A stretch of DNA of 64,000 bases. Source: Muscardinus avellanarius. Its lineage: Eukaryota; Chordata; Mammalia; Rodentia; Gliridae. Location: contig OY726557.1 in assembly GCA_963383645.1 (NCBI GenBank), positions 131,591,251-131,655,250 on the forward strand, in the 5' to 3' direction. The notes beneath the pieces are model-generated. The model searched no databases. It was not told the DNA's origin and saw only the letters and a list, made by a program, of their open reading frames with translations. Positions 11,261-24,700 of this stretch are shown one piece after another; within the stretch, counting starts at the first letter, position 1, and every line of letters starts with the position of its first letter. The position numbers were made by a program, and so were the translations under genes.

Positions 11261-13952
11261 AATATGGACAAAGATGCCAGGAATGTGTCTGCTGCCCTTT
11301 TGACAGCATCTGATACCATCTTCAGGGCCATGGGGAGGGCAGGACCATCAACATGGCATTCACGTATTCTACTGCTGGCCTGGCTCCTATTTTTATCATG
11401 GCATGGCTTTGGGCATCCAGGCAGGGAGCTGGTCCAACTTCTTTTCATTCTTTTACTCTACATCAGGACTCCAAAATAATCTAACCCCTTACCTTGGCTC
11501 GATCTTCCTGCCTAAAGCCTTCTACACAGCATCAATGGAACATAGTATATCTCTCCTCTTTTCCTCCAACCCTGACTAGCACCGAGTACTTTTCCAATTC
11601 CCTAAATCTGGTTTTGATGCATGCACGAATATTGTCAAGTTTCTTCTGTTTTCGGACATGTACAGAGTTTGCATAAACTCAATTTGCAACTTGGCTTAGA
11701 CTGCCAACCCCTCTCCCCTTCCCCTCCTAAATAAGGAGTGCTCCTTGTTACATAATTGGATGTTCCCAGCACAGAAGCTGACATATGAGACTAGGCACGC
11801 ATGCGTGCAAGACTTTTCTTTGACTTAACAATGCCTTTTTTGGTCATCTAACTTCTCTTAGGCTCCCCTCCTCCACTTTCTCCACACCATCAACAATCAA
11901 GGAAGATTTATAAGCCTGGCTCAGATCAGAACTCCTCCAACCTTGGCTTGGAAGGAGGGGTCATGAGGTTGAATTTACTCTGTCTTTCTATTTTCTCCTT
12001 GCAGGCTAGAGAGAAAGCGTGTGCTTGTAATTTGGCAGAAGTCCCTGGAGTCCCAGGCACTTAAGCATATAGGTCTTTTAAGGGAGCAAGAAGAGTAAAG
12101 GAAGCTGAAAGCAGAAGAAATAAGCTTGTTTGCTTGAATATAATAAGGCTGGAGGCTGGAATATGAGAATGTTTTAATGAGGAGATGCACCTAAATCCAG
12201 GTGGCTGTACCATCCCCGATGCCTAAAAGAAGTGGCAGCATACGTATGAGACACCAAAACCAGCTATCTTGCTTCTTAAAGTTCAGAACTTAAAGGAAGA
12301 GAACCCCAGTACTCTGCAAAAGAGTATGGCTCAGCCAACTGTGGCTTCAGAAAGAACACATATGTGGCTTCCAGAGCAGCAGTCATGGGGACATGAGGAC
12401 AGCAGGACCTCATCACACCCTTGGAAGGGGGTGGGGGCAGGGAGTATAGTGGGGAGTTTGCTACAGCTCCAGGGAGATATCAAGTTCCCAGTTTATTTGC
12501 TTACCAAAGCAAATAAAACCAAAGAGTATGGTACTACATAAACCACTTTTTAAAAATAAAGACTGAAAGTTGCCCAGGGGACAATAATGGAGGCTGATTT
12601 TAGAAGAAGTGCACTTTTGGTTATATAAGAGTATGCAGATATGGAGATACAATTTGGATTGTACAACTAACTGATACTTTCTTGGGAAATGTTTGTTATT
12701 CTGAGCCAAAGATTTTTGGGTTGGCTTTTATCTTTCCAAATCAGTGGGAAAAGGTCTGATTCGGAAAGTTAGAGAATCATTACAGCTGAAAATTAGAAAA
12801 ACATGGCTTCAAATTCTAAATGTGATATCTGTGAGCAGTTACCTTGTTTTAATAACCCAAACTCTTTGGAAATTTTAGTTTCCTCATGTTAGAAGTAGGT
12901 ATGAAGTAAGACTACAGTACATGGGGGTCAGATCCTTGGAACCTTTTGCAGAGGAACTGGCTCTTTCTTCAGATACCATGACTTCTTACTTTCAACCTTG
13001 AGGCTTCTGGAACACTTTAAAACCAGCACAAGATTTTCGAAAGGGTAAAGAATAAAATGAGAGATGGAAATAATGAGCTGTAGGAAAAGACAGAAGGCCT
13101 TAAACAGAGGATGAGATTCTAATCTGTGAAAGCTTAAGGTGAAGAGAGTGCCAACCAGCTGAAGTTTTATTTTCTACCATCAAGCAGCTAACAAGCAAAC
13201 AAAATGGGATAAGGCTAAAACTTGAATACATATAAATAAGAACTTTGGAGCTGGAAGGGAAATGAGATAACTAAATAAATTATAGAATACCATCACCTGA
13301 AAATATCTATGATAAACAAGTATAATAGACCACGTAAAATGACTTTTTCAAAAGCTGCAAAATTCTCTTCTTGCACAATATTCATCAGAGATGTATTCAG
13401 AACTTTCTTGTTATGCCAAATAGCAATGCCATTCCATAAGATAATGGAACAAAAAAAGAGAAAGTGAAAAGTGAGTCAAGGGGAATTTAGGTTCAAGTTC
13501 TCTCTCTCTTTGATTTCATTTATGGCATGAATTGTGAATGGCTTTGGCTAGGTTTTATTCACCAGCTAACTAGATCTAATGGAAATATCACGGGATGGGG
13601 ATGGAAAGCTGAGCAACTTAGCTTGATTCCAAAGCTCTTCATGAGAATGGATTCCAGCAGCTCTCCCCAACCCCACTCATGTTGCCAGGAACACCAATAA
13701 ACCTGGAAAATACTAAGGAACTATATACTTAATTTGTGTCTGTCTGTACTGGACAGGGGCCCAAGTGTTCTGCTTCCTGATGCAAGACTGGAAATGCTCT
13801 GGTTGTTGCTTTAACAAATGTGCCTATTGGCACAAAATCACCTTGAAAGGCCCCACAAAGCCTTCATTGTATAGAACCCCAACTCGGTGAAGCTCAGAAA
13901 CAGGCACAAAGGGACTGTGGTAGCTGGCAAAAGGAGATTGGTAAGGGGAAGA

Positions 13953-14183
13953 GTATTTTTTTTTTTTTTTTTTCCGGTACTGGGGATGGAACCCAAGGGC
14001 ATTGTACCGGCGAGGTACATCTCTAGCCCTATTTTTTAGTCTTTTTATTTTTGAAACAGGGTTTCACTGAGTCATGAAGGGCCTCGCTAAGTAGCTAAGT
14101 AGAAGGCTGGCCGCGAACCGTGATCCTCCAGTCTCAGCCTCCCAAATGCTGGAATTACAAGCATGCGCCATCATGCCTGGCTT
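13953..14183 (-). mobile_element. B1-dID SINE
   Basis: Full-length on the minus strand: B1 head at 14183, linker, ID tail, A-run (plus-strand T-run from 13953). Confidence 0.9.
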
Positions 14184-14399
14184 GGGGAGGAGTATCTCAA
14201 AGACAAAAAGTGGAACTAATCTGTAGCTGCTAGCTGGAGGTATTAGAAACAGAATATACATTTTATCCTTTCCTTTTCTGATGTACAAATATTAAGACCT
14301 AACATTTATTGTATGCCTAAAGAGAGATAGACAGCAATATTAATTCTGTTTTCCAGATAAAGAAATCAGAGGTCAAAGAATTTAATATGGAGCAGTAAT

Positions 14400-14505
14400 C
14401 TATTGTAGTAGATAAGAACTTGGGCTTTGGAGCACCTAGGTTTGCATGATGGCTCCACCACTCATTAGCTTTGTGATTGTGGGTTTTAGCGCTCATCCAT
14501 TAAAT
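14400..14505 (+). mobile_element. MIR element, 5' half
   Basis: AGTAGATAAGAACTTGGGCT, GGAGCACCTAGGTTTG and GCTCCACCACTCATTAGCT follow the MIR consensus. Confidence 0.75.
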
Positions 14506-15389
14506 TTTAAAATATGGAGAAACACGGACTATATCTTTTTTGTTCACTACTAACCAGCCTTTAGTAATTTTTTTAATGAATAAAGGGACAAGACCAAAAT
14601 AAATACTCAGCTAGATTGATCTATCTATGTATGCATATATAGAGAGATAAAAGATTTTTAATGTAAGGTGGGATGAATGGTACAAAACAGCATGGAGAAA
14701 TTTCTACCATCAAGCCAAGAAACAGCTAAGACTAACAAGCACTACAGTTATTTCCTTAAATCCCCAAAACTCCCTATTGAGATACTGTGGCCTGGTTTGG
14801 GAGTTTCTCAACTTATATTTGAATCCTGAAAGTCTTTGTTATATTAATTAAGCCCCAGGAGGCTGGCTTTCCTGGTATTTAACTTTCCTGCTTAGATTTC
14901 CAAGAACTCTCCCTATATGACATGCCACTTTTTCAGTGATCCTTATGTAATTCTCAGAATATAGTTCTTTATTTGAACTAGCCCACTTAGTATTCTGAGT
15001 CATTCAAATTTTAGGTAAGCTCCTTCCTAACTCTTAAATATGCTCTCAATCTTATTGAATTTTTCCTGATGCACCTATACATTTATGCTTCTACTGAACA
15101 ACTTGTGTTCTGAAGCTAATTCATCATGTAAATGACTTCCCAGTATGGGGATCTTTCTATTTTTTTATAAAGTACATGCAAGACCAGCAAAGGGAAACCC
15201 AGTAGCAGGAGAAGAGAAATGAAGGTCTAATTGCAACACTCACGTGACTGAATAAGATATAAAAGACTACACCATCAAGTATAAAGGTAACAAGAAGAGT
15301 AATATTTAATGAGTCTACTTATGCCCCAGGTCCTATGTAAGTTGCTGAGGATACAAAAGTAGTACTGGTCCTTAAAGGACTAATAGTCT

Positions 15390-15575
15390 AAGCTGGGTGC
15401 CATGGCACACTCTTGTAATCTCAGTACTTGGGAGGCTGAGACAGGAGGACTGGAGGTTGGAAGTCAGCCTCAGCAACTTAATGAGGCCCTCAGCAACTTA
15501 GCAAGATCTTGCTTCAAAATGAAAACAGGGCTGAGGTGACTATCCCCTGGGTTCAATCCCCAGTAACCTCTCTGC
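15390..15575 (+). mobile_element. B1-dID SINE
   Basis: B1 head AGCTGGGTGCCATGGC, linker, ID-like tail with GGGTTCAATCCCCAG. It contains a local 20-base tandem duplication around CCTCAGCAACTTA. Confidence 0.9.
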
Positions 15576-15595
15576 TAACACACATCACAAAGAAT

Positions 15596-15596
<1 letters not shown>

Positions 15597-15626
<30 letters not shown>

Positions 15627-15808
15627 GTGGTCCTGGGGATGGAACCCAGGAGCCTTCTACCTCCGGGCTACACTCCCAGACCAATTTTATATTTTATTTG
15701 GAAACAGGGTCTCTTAAGCCAGCTCAGGCTGGCTTTGAACCTGCACAATCCTCCTGTTTCAGCCTCCCAAGCGTGGGGATTACAAGCATACGCTACCACG
15801 CCCGACAA
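15597..15808 (-). mobile_element. B1-dID SINE, variant-tail subfamily
   Basis: On the minus strand it has a B1 head with GGTTCAAAGCC, a linker with the extra GCTGGCTTAAGAGACC block, and a tail lacking the normal GGTTCAATCCCC box. It lies tail to tail with the preceding SINE, separated by a T-run. Confidence 0.9.
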
Positions 15809-16243
15809 GAAGTAATAATTTTTGTTTTTGAGTTTATTTATTATCACAGTGACTATATTTTGTTAGTTAAGAGCAGTGTCCAACTATAACCAGGTGAAAG
15901 GCATAGGCTTGGGTAAAGAACCATATGGAGAACTGATCCAGAGTAGGCCCATTTCTGCTAACATAATTTAAGATCATAGTGTCTATAACTCAGGGTGCTA
16001 TGCCAGAGGTATTATGGAACCAAGTATACTCAGACTTGAGACAACAAGGCAATTAAAAAAAGTGTTCTGATACTCTCTCAGCAGTCTTTCTTCATCCTTG
16101 TATCCTTCAGCAGGAAATCTACCTTCTCTTATGGCCACAGGTTCCCTGGATTCTCTACTTATCCTTTCTAGTGCAGAAGTCAGCACTGTGTCCAATTTCA
16201 GTGCCATCTGAGACTCTAATGTGGGAGACCTCAGCAGTCTTAC

Positions 16244-16373
16244 CTCTGAACGAGGGTGCCAAAGATAAGATGAATAAACTTTTGCATGTTTTTGGTACAT
16301 AGCCATTTCCACTGTTCCATCAGTAGCAAGAGGATCAGGTCCAGGGCTGTGTCAGCTAACTCTGTCTCTGTTT
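16244..16373 (-). CDS. SNX19: SNX19 coding exon 8: start of the Nexin_C domain
   Basis: The exon has 130 bases and encodes residues 814-856 plus two bases of an Arg codon. The acceptor is CCCTAG and the donor GTAAGA. It holds an Asp-Leu-Ile-Leu-Leu-Leu-Leu helix and the Trp-Lys-Trp-Leu-Cys and Phe-Gly-Thr-Leu-Val-Gln signatures that open the C-terminal sorting-nexin domain. No longer frame marks it; it was found by reading the splice junctions. It is the last SNX19 exon I can find in the window. Confidence 0.92.
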
Positions 16374-16583
16374 CTAGGGAAACAAAGAGGCATTAAAATT
16401 AATTTAGAAGCTTAGCATGGTGGTACATGCCTATAATCTCAGTACTTGGGAAGCTAAGAGAGAAAGATTGCGGGTACAAGGCCAGCCTCAGCAATCGAGA
16501 CTCTCAGCAACCAAGGGAGACCATTTCAAAATAAAAATAGCTAGGGGTATAGCTCAAAGGTAGAATGTCCCTGGGTTCAATCC

Positions 16584-16639
<56 letters not shown>

Positions 16640-19600
16640 ACACAGTAACTCGTAGAGACCTTCACTTGAAAAATGTCTTTTAATCTTTCAATGTAATGGG
16701 TAGCACCTAGGTCTCCTCCACCTCAGATCCAGCATCTTGTGCTTTTGTAATCCCTCTGGCAGAAATTAAAGAGATGTTATATCTAGAAAATTCAGCGATA
16801 GGCTTGTATGTCTTTATAATTCTGTTTATGTTCCTGATATTTGGTCACCAAGTAAGTGTTTTTATCTTTTTAAAAGATTTTGCATATAGTTACTTTACCT
16901 ACCTACTTATGTTTCTCCTGTATTTCCTCAGGATGCTGAATTCATTCTCTTCCAAGTAAGAGCTCACAAATGGTGACTAACTGGAACTGGCAAAGCCTGG
17001 TCTCTTCCACCCTTGTCTTCCACTCACCCCCACAATGCATCATGGAAACGTTGTGGGCAGAACTGGGGAAAGATTTGGGCTTCATTCTCCTATGAAACCT
17101 TGCTTTGAAAGCATCTCCATTACACAGAGCTGTGGGGTTGAAATTCAAGAGGCTCCAGTTTGATTCTAAGATAACATGTGGTCCAAGGAAGAGCACCCAC
17201 TTCTGATAAAATGCCATGACATTTACTAATTTCTTTTCTGTTTCAGAGACTGGAAGGGTCACAAACGACCTCATACGTATGTTAACCTAGAGTTTCCTCA
17301 ACACATGTATTTTATAGATGGAAGCATCCATTTGCGGGGATGCCCATATCACTTCTGATTTGTTTTCTGGAAGACTTCCCCAAGAACACATAATATTCCA
17401 CAATGAGTCTGAAATTTCTGGTGCTATTACTATGATTAATAGGTAACTATCAACAAAAACTTTGTTAGTCTAGACTTGCCCAAACTCTCCTCCTTTAATG
17501 ATCCTTTAAAATATGAGTGACTTCAGATTTGGATGAATCTTCTAGAATCTCTTTTCCCTCTAAACCCCATCTAATATGCATTTTATTTTTCTGTACTATA
17601 TTTTAATGGAGCACACGAGCTGATGAGTTGCTTTCTACTCATTTGCTGAAAGATGGGCTATTCCATTCCTTGGGAAATAGAATCTCCCCCAATACTATTA
17701 TTTTCTTAGATTTAGCATCTGCCTGGAGCTGCCACCATGTGGTAATACTTAGTCATAGCAGTAAAAAATAAGAAAGTGAATAAGCTATTGCCAAGTCCTC
17801 TTAAACAAAATATTAAATTATGTCTGGATGTGAAGTATCACTGACAACCTTATTAATAGTATGTTCAAAGAGGGAGGAGTGGGGTGGCAGGATGGGGTTT
17901 GGAGAGAACTATACCAAAAGATGCTTTGTGCATGTAAGAATATATCACTTTGAGTCTTCCTACAATGTATAATTATATCGTACTAATAAAACTCTAAAAA
18001 ATTTTTCTATCATAGTTTTGAGTCTCCTATGGCTAAAGAAAGCAGGTTAAGGCATAACCTATCCTTTTAAAACATGATATTCAAAATTTACAGGCTTGCT
18101 TTTGGCTGGAATGATACTGTTCTACTCAACCCTTCTTAGCTAGTTCCTAAGAGTTCTCTGGTACTCTTGCTATCATACATTCATTTCCTTAATAAGTGAG
18201 ATATAGCAGGAAGGATGAGGATGTAAGCTGCATTTTTTACAAACTTAAATTAAGGTTCATAGAGCAGAGGCCAAGTGATTTGTTCATGGACACCTGAGAG
18301 ATGACAATGAAATTGGCTTTTTATTTTTCCTTCTGAATCCAAGGGTTTTTTTTTTTATTCTTAGTAGAGATCTTTCTCTTGATAGAATCAACACACCAAT
18401 GCATCTTTTTTTTTTTTTTTTCTTTTTGTGGTACTGGGGATTGAACCATCAAACCCAGGGGCATTCTACCTCTTAGCTACATTCTCAGCCCTATTTTTTT
18501 TTTTTTTTTAATTTTGAAACAGGGTCTCACTAAGTTGCAGAGGGTCTAGCTAAGCTGCTCAGGCTGGCTGCTAACCTGCGATTCTCCTATCTCAGTCTCC
18601 CAAGTACTGGAATTACCACTTCTTTTAAGTTTTAGTTCAGTAAACATACTAATTAATACCCAAGAATACAAATTTTTACTCTGTAGAGTATATCTTCTCT
18701 TCTACTCCCGGGAAGCAAACGTGCCCTGCTCCAGATGCTAAAAAAGGCAGAGTAGAGCCTTCATCTCTTTTCCCACCCTGCTCTACCCTGGGGAACTAGA
18801 AGGTATCATTTGCCATGGCAGTAAATAAAACAGAAGATATATACCTACAGAAAAAGATGAATTCTATTTTGAACACGTTGTATTTTAGTTGCTCTATAGT
18901 CTATCCACATGGAGATATGGAGATATACAACATTCGACATTTGGGCATCATTGGCATGTGTGAAATGCCATGGAGAGCAACAGTATTTCTGGGATTACCC
19001 AGGGAGAGAGTGCAAAGTAAAAGCAAAGAGCCAAAACTAGAACTCCAGAAGTCTGATAAAGAAACCAAAAGGAGTCCACAAGAAGACAGAAAGACATCAA
19101 TATTATATGCATGAATCCTTTCCTGCTAGATTAGAACCCTGTGTCTGTGGCCTGCCCCACTACTTGAATCAGCTCTAGGGACTATGTCCTATTCATTTCT
19201 GAGCCCCATCAATTCCCATAATAAGAGTTTACAATGTTCCTTGCTCAGTTAGCCAACAGAAATTAGAGCTATAATGTCTAGCTATTCCAAGTCCTAGTGG
19301 CCTTTGCTCTGGCTTCCTTCTCTGTGGGAACAGAGACCTTGCAACTTACCTGCATCAGTGCTGCTGAAGTCTTGGGTTAGCACAGGTGCATTTGACAAGC
19401 AACAGTCCATTTGTTCAGAATCTTTTACCAAGGTTTCTGATGGCTGCATTTCTAGTAACTTTGTCTGCTTTTCAATAAAGGATTCCATCCCAGACACGGA
19501 TAAGATCTCTGACTCCTAAGAAAATAGCCACTGGCATATCAAATAAAGAATATCATGTAGCACTACAGGTTTCCCCAAAAGCTTTTTTATAGGGTCTGAA

Positions 19601-21644
19601 GGCCCTGTAAAAGTACCATGTGAATGGAACCCAGTAACTCTATGGCCATTGTAGGGAAGTTTCTATTCTTTAATCAAGTGGCAAGCAAAACAAGCCTGCC
19701 CTGGAGTTACCCCTTCTACATGTTCTTAGGTCATCTGTTCTCTCTCAGTAACTGGCTTTTCTTCTTATATATCATTCATTATCCCAAACCCACTACCTTA
19801 AGAGGCCAATCTGACACTAGTAGAAATTCCAAAGTTCTCAGAGAAAATAATTTTAACATGAAAATGTGAGACTCAGTTAAGTCCTTCGGCAGACACCTAA
19901 GTCCTTTCTGACTTAGGGGAATATTTCATAACTGTAGTATCAACATTCCCAATCTTGATTCCTGTAGTTCTCTGGGCCACTTCTTACCACGCTGCCTTCC
20001 TGAAGACAATAAAGGATTCTGTCATGTACTTCAGTCACACTCAGTGCTGGAGCAATTTTACTGGATGAGAATCTCAGTCTGGACCTGGTACAGAAATAAA
20101 GGGTTGAAACAGAATATAGTTCATTCTGGATTTCATTCAAGGAGTTGATAATATAGAAAATACATAAAAATAAGAACACTGACATTTATTCTTGGGGGTT
20201 TGGGTCCTCAAGAATTGCGAGGAAGGCCTTGGCTCTGAAATTCTCTAGACAATGTATATCCTGGTAATTCTTCACAGATGATGCCACTCTTATACTAAGC
20301 TATATTTGCAGAGCATTTGTGAAAAGACTTTTGCCAAGTAAAACAGGGACTAGTCTGTTATGGTTATATTACCACAGACTAGAAGCATGGCTAGCATATA
20401 CTACACACTTATTAAAAATTTGTTGAAGATTCAACAGATAAGTAACACAGACTAAGGTTATTTGTTACTGTTGCTGGTACTCTTTTTAGAAAACTATTTA
20501 TTTCCCTTGTGTTCCAAATAAAACAGGAGAAGAAACTATAAGTGATAGCTTCAATGTCTCAAGAAATAGAGTACTCCTAAGCACAGGCATCATGGTTATC
20601 TTTTAAATACGGGCCCAGTTAAAAAAGGCTAAGTACTTTGAGTCTGGTATTACTGGAGCTTCACAAACATACACTCATTCCCTCTCTCTCTCTGGGGTTC
20701 AGATTCAGCTGAACTTTTCAGTAAGGGTAAGTGTGGTGCCCTTGCTTTCCACATGTTGGTGTGGAGTGCTGCCAAGGAACAGTTGGGACCCTAGTGCAGG
20801 ACAAAGCAGTATTCAACCAGTTACTAAAATTGGCCCTGTAGGTTTCCATTCTAGCCCTTTCCTGTTTATTGCTAGTATATGCAATTTATGAGCCAAGATT
20901 TCCAAAAATGACAGCAAACAGAAATCAGTTATGAGTCTTAATTCTTAGTAGGAAAAAAAACATCTCAATTTCCGAGGAAAACAGAAAAAGAATATCCATA
21001 TACTATAGTTTTCCTTCTGGTCAAAATTCCCTGGTCAGTTGGTTCCAGGTTGTCATGGTAAGAACAAACATTTGGCAACAGTGCCTCTGCAGAGTCTTGG
21101 GCTCCTCTGAGGGAGCACTAAGGAGACCAGGATCTAGATTTGCTTTAAAACATGTGTTTGCTATGACTTGAGAGTGAAGGCAGGTTTGGCTGAGGACTAG
21201 GGGTCAACCTGAGAAATGGGGAAGGGTCCCTGGGCCACCGAAGGGCTCCTCACTTGCTAGCCTTCTTGCCTTCTGTCTGGGATTTGCTTTCATTCTCGGC
21301 CTCACTCAGTTCCTCTGTGGGGCTCTGGGGTTCCGAGCGAGGAAATGCCGTCTTCAAGGTGTCCACAATAGCACTCACCACCATCTGCAGGGGTTGGAGG
21401 CACAAGGTCAGTGAGGCTATTCAAATTCCCTGATGGAATGTACCCAACAGCAGAACAGTCTTACTGTGCTTTATGTAACAGGCTGAATAGAGAGCTAGGC
21501 TATCTAGCAGAGCTCTACCCATCAGGAGGGTCAAATAGCAGTCAATGACAACAATTCTACCTTTTCTCTGTGGACATAAAAACCTAGGAGTTCTGAAGGC
21601 TGGTGAATATTTTTCAATTTCAGATTTTTCTTTTTACATAAATA

Positions 21645-21724
<80 letters not shown>

Positions 21725-24700
21725 TACCAGGAATTGAACCCAGGTGTATTCTATCTCTGAGCTCCACCCCTGGCTCTATTTTATTTTTATCTTGAAGCAA
21801 GGTCTTGATAGGTTGATGACAGTTTCACTGCTTGGTGAGGCTGTCCTTGAACCTGTGATCCTCCTGTCTCAGTCTCCCAAGAATTGGGATTACAAGCGTG
21901 AGCCACCTTGCCTGGATCTAAAAATGGTGACTTTTAGTTTCCAAATTGAAAATACCTTTACCAAGATGTGAACAAGTAGAAGTAATGTAGGCAAAAAAAT
22001 AGATGATAAAAAATTAAAATACAGCCTAGGGCTTAAATAATATAAACACGCTTAGAATAATTCACATAGAGCAAAGAATTAGTTTTCTTAGTCAAGTCAA
22101 ACAATTTCCTTAGGTATAGAAAGAATAAATATCACTCCCATCGAAATTAATGCATCTAGAGTTTATATAAATTTCTCTACCCCTCAAGACAAAAACAAAA
22201 TAATTTTCATTAAAGAATGAGAACTATATCTATTTCTCAGAATGGGAATATGACATACAGATTGTTACTAAAAAGGAAGACACACAAAATCTTAAAACGT
22301 CAAAGAAATGGAAGGAAAACATTTAATTTTCCTCAGTGCCTCTTGCTGTTTAACGTTGCTGGGTCAGAGAAACACTGTGCTGCCTTTAAGTCATTCTTAC
22401 AGTTCTCCAGAAGGAGCAGAGCTAACACAGTCAAGGCAGGGCTGCATGGTCAGTGAGACTACAGTAGAGACCAGAAAGAACCAACAAGAGAAGCAATGCA
22501 GAGGATGGCATGAATGTAGAGAATGTAGCCTAGAAAATGCTATTTGCATGCTCAATTCAGCAGCACATATACTAAAACTGAAAACGATACGGGGTAGGTC
22601 AGCAAGGCCCTGTGCAAGGATGATACACAAATTTGTGAAGTGTTCCATATTTTTGGCTAGTGCCAACATCTGGCTAGTTTGCACCTGGGAAAAAAGGGCC
22701 AAGGAAGCTGTAGAACACGATGTTGGAAAGAAAAAAAATAAAGGACTGTGAGGCTCTGTAAAAAATAAAGAGAAAGGAAAGGAAAATCCATTTACTCTTT
22801 AGGTTCAAGAATTATAGTATGTGGAAAACACTTCATCTCTCTCATTCACTTTTGCATAGCCAACAAATAGTACAATGCCTGGATTAAAAGAGGCATCCAA
22901 TAAGGAGAGGTTGAAAGAATCAATAAATGAACATATCTGCATAGAACTCTGAGGGAAAAATCACAAGCTAGAAAGGGATCAACTAGCTAAAATACCCAAG
23001 ACATCCTCTTGAAGAAGGTACAAAGATCTGCATTTTGTTCTCCATCAGGGAATCACTAAGCCAAATGAAATAAAGTATAGTGTCCTATCTTACAGCTGTC
23101 TTTCCTGAGTGACCAACACTAGGAATGACCTTCCCCAACAGTAAAGACACTCCCCAACCACCGCCGCTGCAACTATCTATGGATGTTTACATCTATCCTT
23201 ATATGCCTCCACTAGAATATCAGTATCACAACACCTGACTTCCTCCCCCTGCCCCCATAAATGTGTACACTGAGAGAGTCAGGGCTAAGATCTAGAAAAT
23301 GCTATGTGCATGCTCAATTCAGCAGCACAATTCAACAGCTGCTCACTGTGAGTCAGCAAGTTGATGATCCAACCAATGTTGGGAAATATGTGTTGAAAAT
23401 TCTGTCTATGCTCTAGTGACTCCTCTGTGGCTATGTCTTCATATGACCCACCTCCCTTACTTTTCAGGCACTGCCTCTATTCTGATGAATACTCCACATT
23501 TAAAGGGAAAAATGAAATCTAAGCCCTGCAGCCCTGCAGGTACCTTGTCTATTCTTGAGACCATGAATGGTTTCTTGACAAAGGCAATTCGAGCATCTGT
23601 GTTCAGAGCAAGGAACTCCTGCACCTCCTCACTGTTGGCTATCTCTGGAATGGCACAGAGTTGCTGCAAAATTAAGACACAAAGATTTTAAAGAGAAACT
23701 CTTATACCCAGATATTTCCACTTTCACCTTAGATGGGAGGGAGTCAGAGAACAAGGCCAAAACAGAAGCTCTGACCTTTAGGAATGATTCCAGGAGGCTC
23801 TTACGGGCTTCCACTCTGTCACTATCCATGTTCCCAAAAGGAAGATCTGGAAAGAGCTTTTTAGGACCCTTCACATCTTCAAAAAAACAAAAACAAAGAC
23901 CAGTTCATTCACTTAACAGTCACAGAGAGCTAATCTATATAAAACAAATATACAAAGAAAATAAAACTTTTGAATATACTTTCCTGAAAAAAGTGTTTTT
24001 AAATTTTAAGACTTCCAAATAATATCCCCAGGATATGATACATATGATGTACTCTCATTAATGTAAGGAGAACCATCAATACAGTAGTTACAAGTAGTTA
24101 CAATGGGTCTGATATCCAATAGCCAAGTGTTGGCTCCAATCACTACTATAGTAACTTCAGGCAAACTGTAATATTTCTATGACTATTTCTTTTCAGTAAA
24201 CAGAGGATGATGGTATTTATCTTAAAAGCTGCTAAGAGAATTAAATGACACCATGTAAAATGTTTAGAAGAGAACCCGGCCCACATTTTCAAGCTTGACT
24301 CAATATTAACTGTTGTTATCTAGAAAGAAAATGCCTAATTTATGCCTAAAGTTATTCAAATGTTTATTTGGGTGAGAAGCAGCATTTGTTTTTTACACAC
24401 AGTAGATAGTGACTAGCTTAAACTTAAAGGTCCAGTTTTATTACATTTTCTTACTTTCACTGTGCCTTAGGGGTGTCAAACAGCACACAAAAGGCCTGGT
24501 TGTTAAAAGAAAGTTAACAGCCAGATGTGGTGGCACACACTTGTAATTCCTGTATTCGGGAGGCTGAGACAAGAGGAATGCGGTTCAAGGACATCCTCAG
24601 CTACTACTTAGTAAGACCCTTTGCAACTCAGTGAGACCCTGTTTCAAAATAAAGTATAAAAGATAGGGCTGGGATGTAGCTAGGAGGTAAAATGTCCTTG

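Larger units (their letters stand above)
1..16243 (-). other. SNX19: Inferred 3' part of the SNX19 transcription unit: intron 8, at least 16 kb
   Basis: I scanned the minus strand of this stretch for the remaining Nexin_C coding sequence and saw no candidate exon. The remainder of the gene is therefore inferred to lie left of the window. What can be seen is repeats (listed separately). The stretches 1-1530, 1710-2940, 6120-8540, 8640-10320 and 11480-13950 hold nothing recognisable beyond short chance frames and one weak MIR-like patch near 12780-12905. Confidence 0.6.
16374..19349 (-). other. SNX19: SNX19 intron 7
   Basis: The intron runs from GTAAGT to CCCTAG. It holds SINEs at 16408-16592 (plus strand, followed by a CA repeat) and 18404-18617 (minus), and a probable L1 3' end near 17869-18004. 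A 110-codon open frame at 16942-17274 on the minus strand resembles nothing I know and is probably chance. Confidence 0.8.
21385..23543 (-). other. SNX19: SNX19 intron 4, with a SINE and U6-like copies
   Basis: The intron runs from GTACCT to CAG. It contains the U6 retrocopy (22548-22654), a 38-base second copy of its 5' end (23291-23328), an L2/MIR-like tail near 22850-22925, and a SINE with a long CT/GT microsatellite (21648-21917). Confidence 0.85.

Noticed and set aside
11248..11448. Possible coding sequence or retrocopy downstream of a CA repeat
   Set aside because: Open on both strands, but it resembles no known protein; composition is that of ordinary intron sequence.
16942..17274. 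110-codon minus-strand frame in SNX19 intron 7
   Set aside because: No similarity to SNX19 or any family I know, and no matching splice sites. Probably chance.
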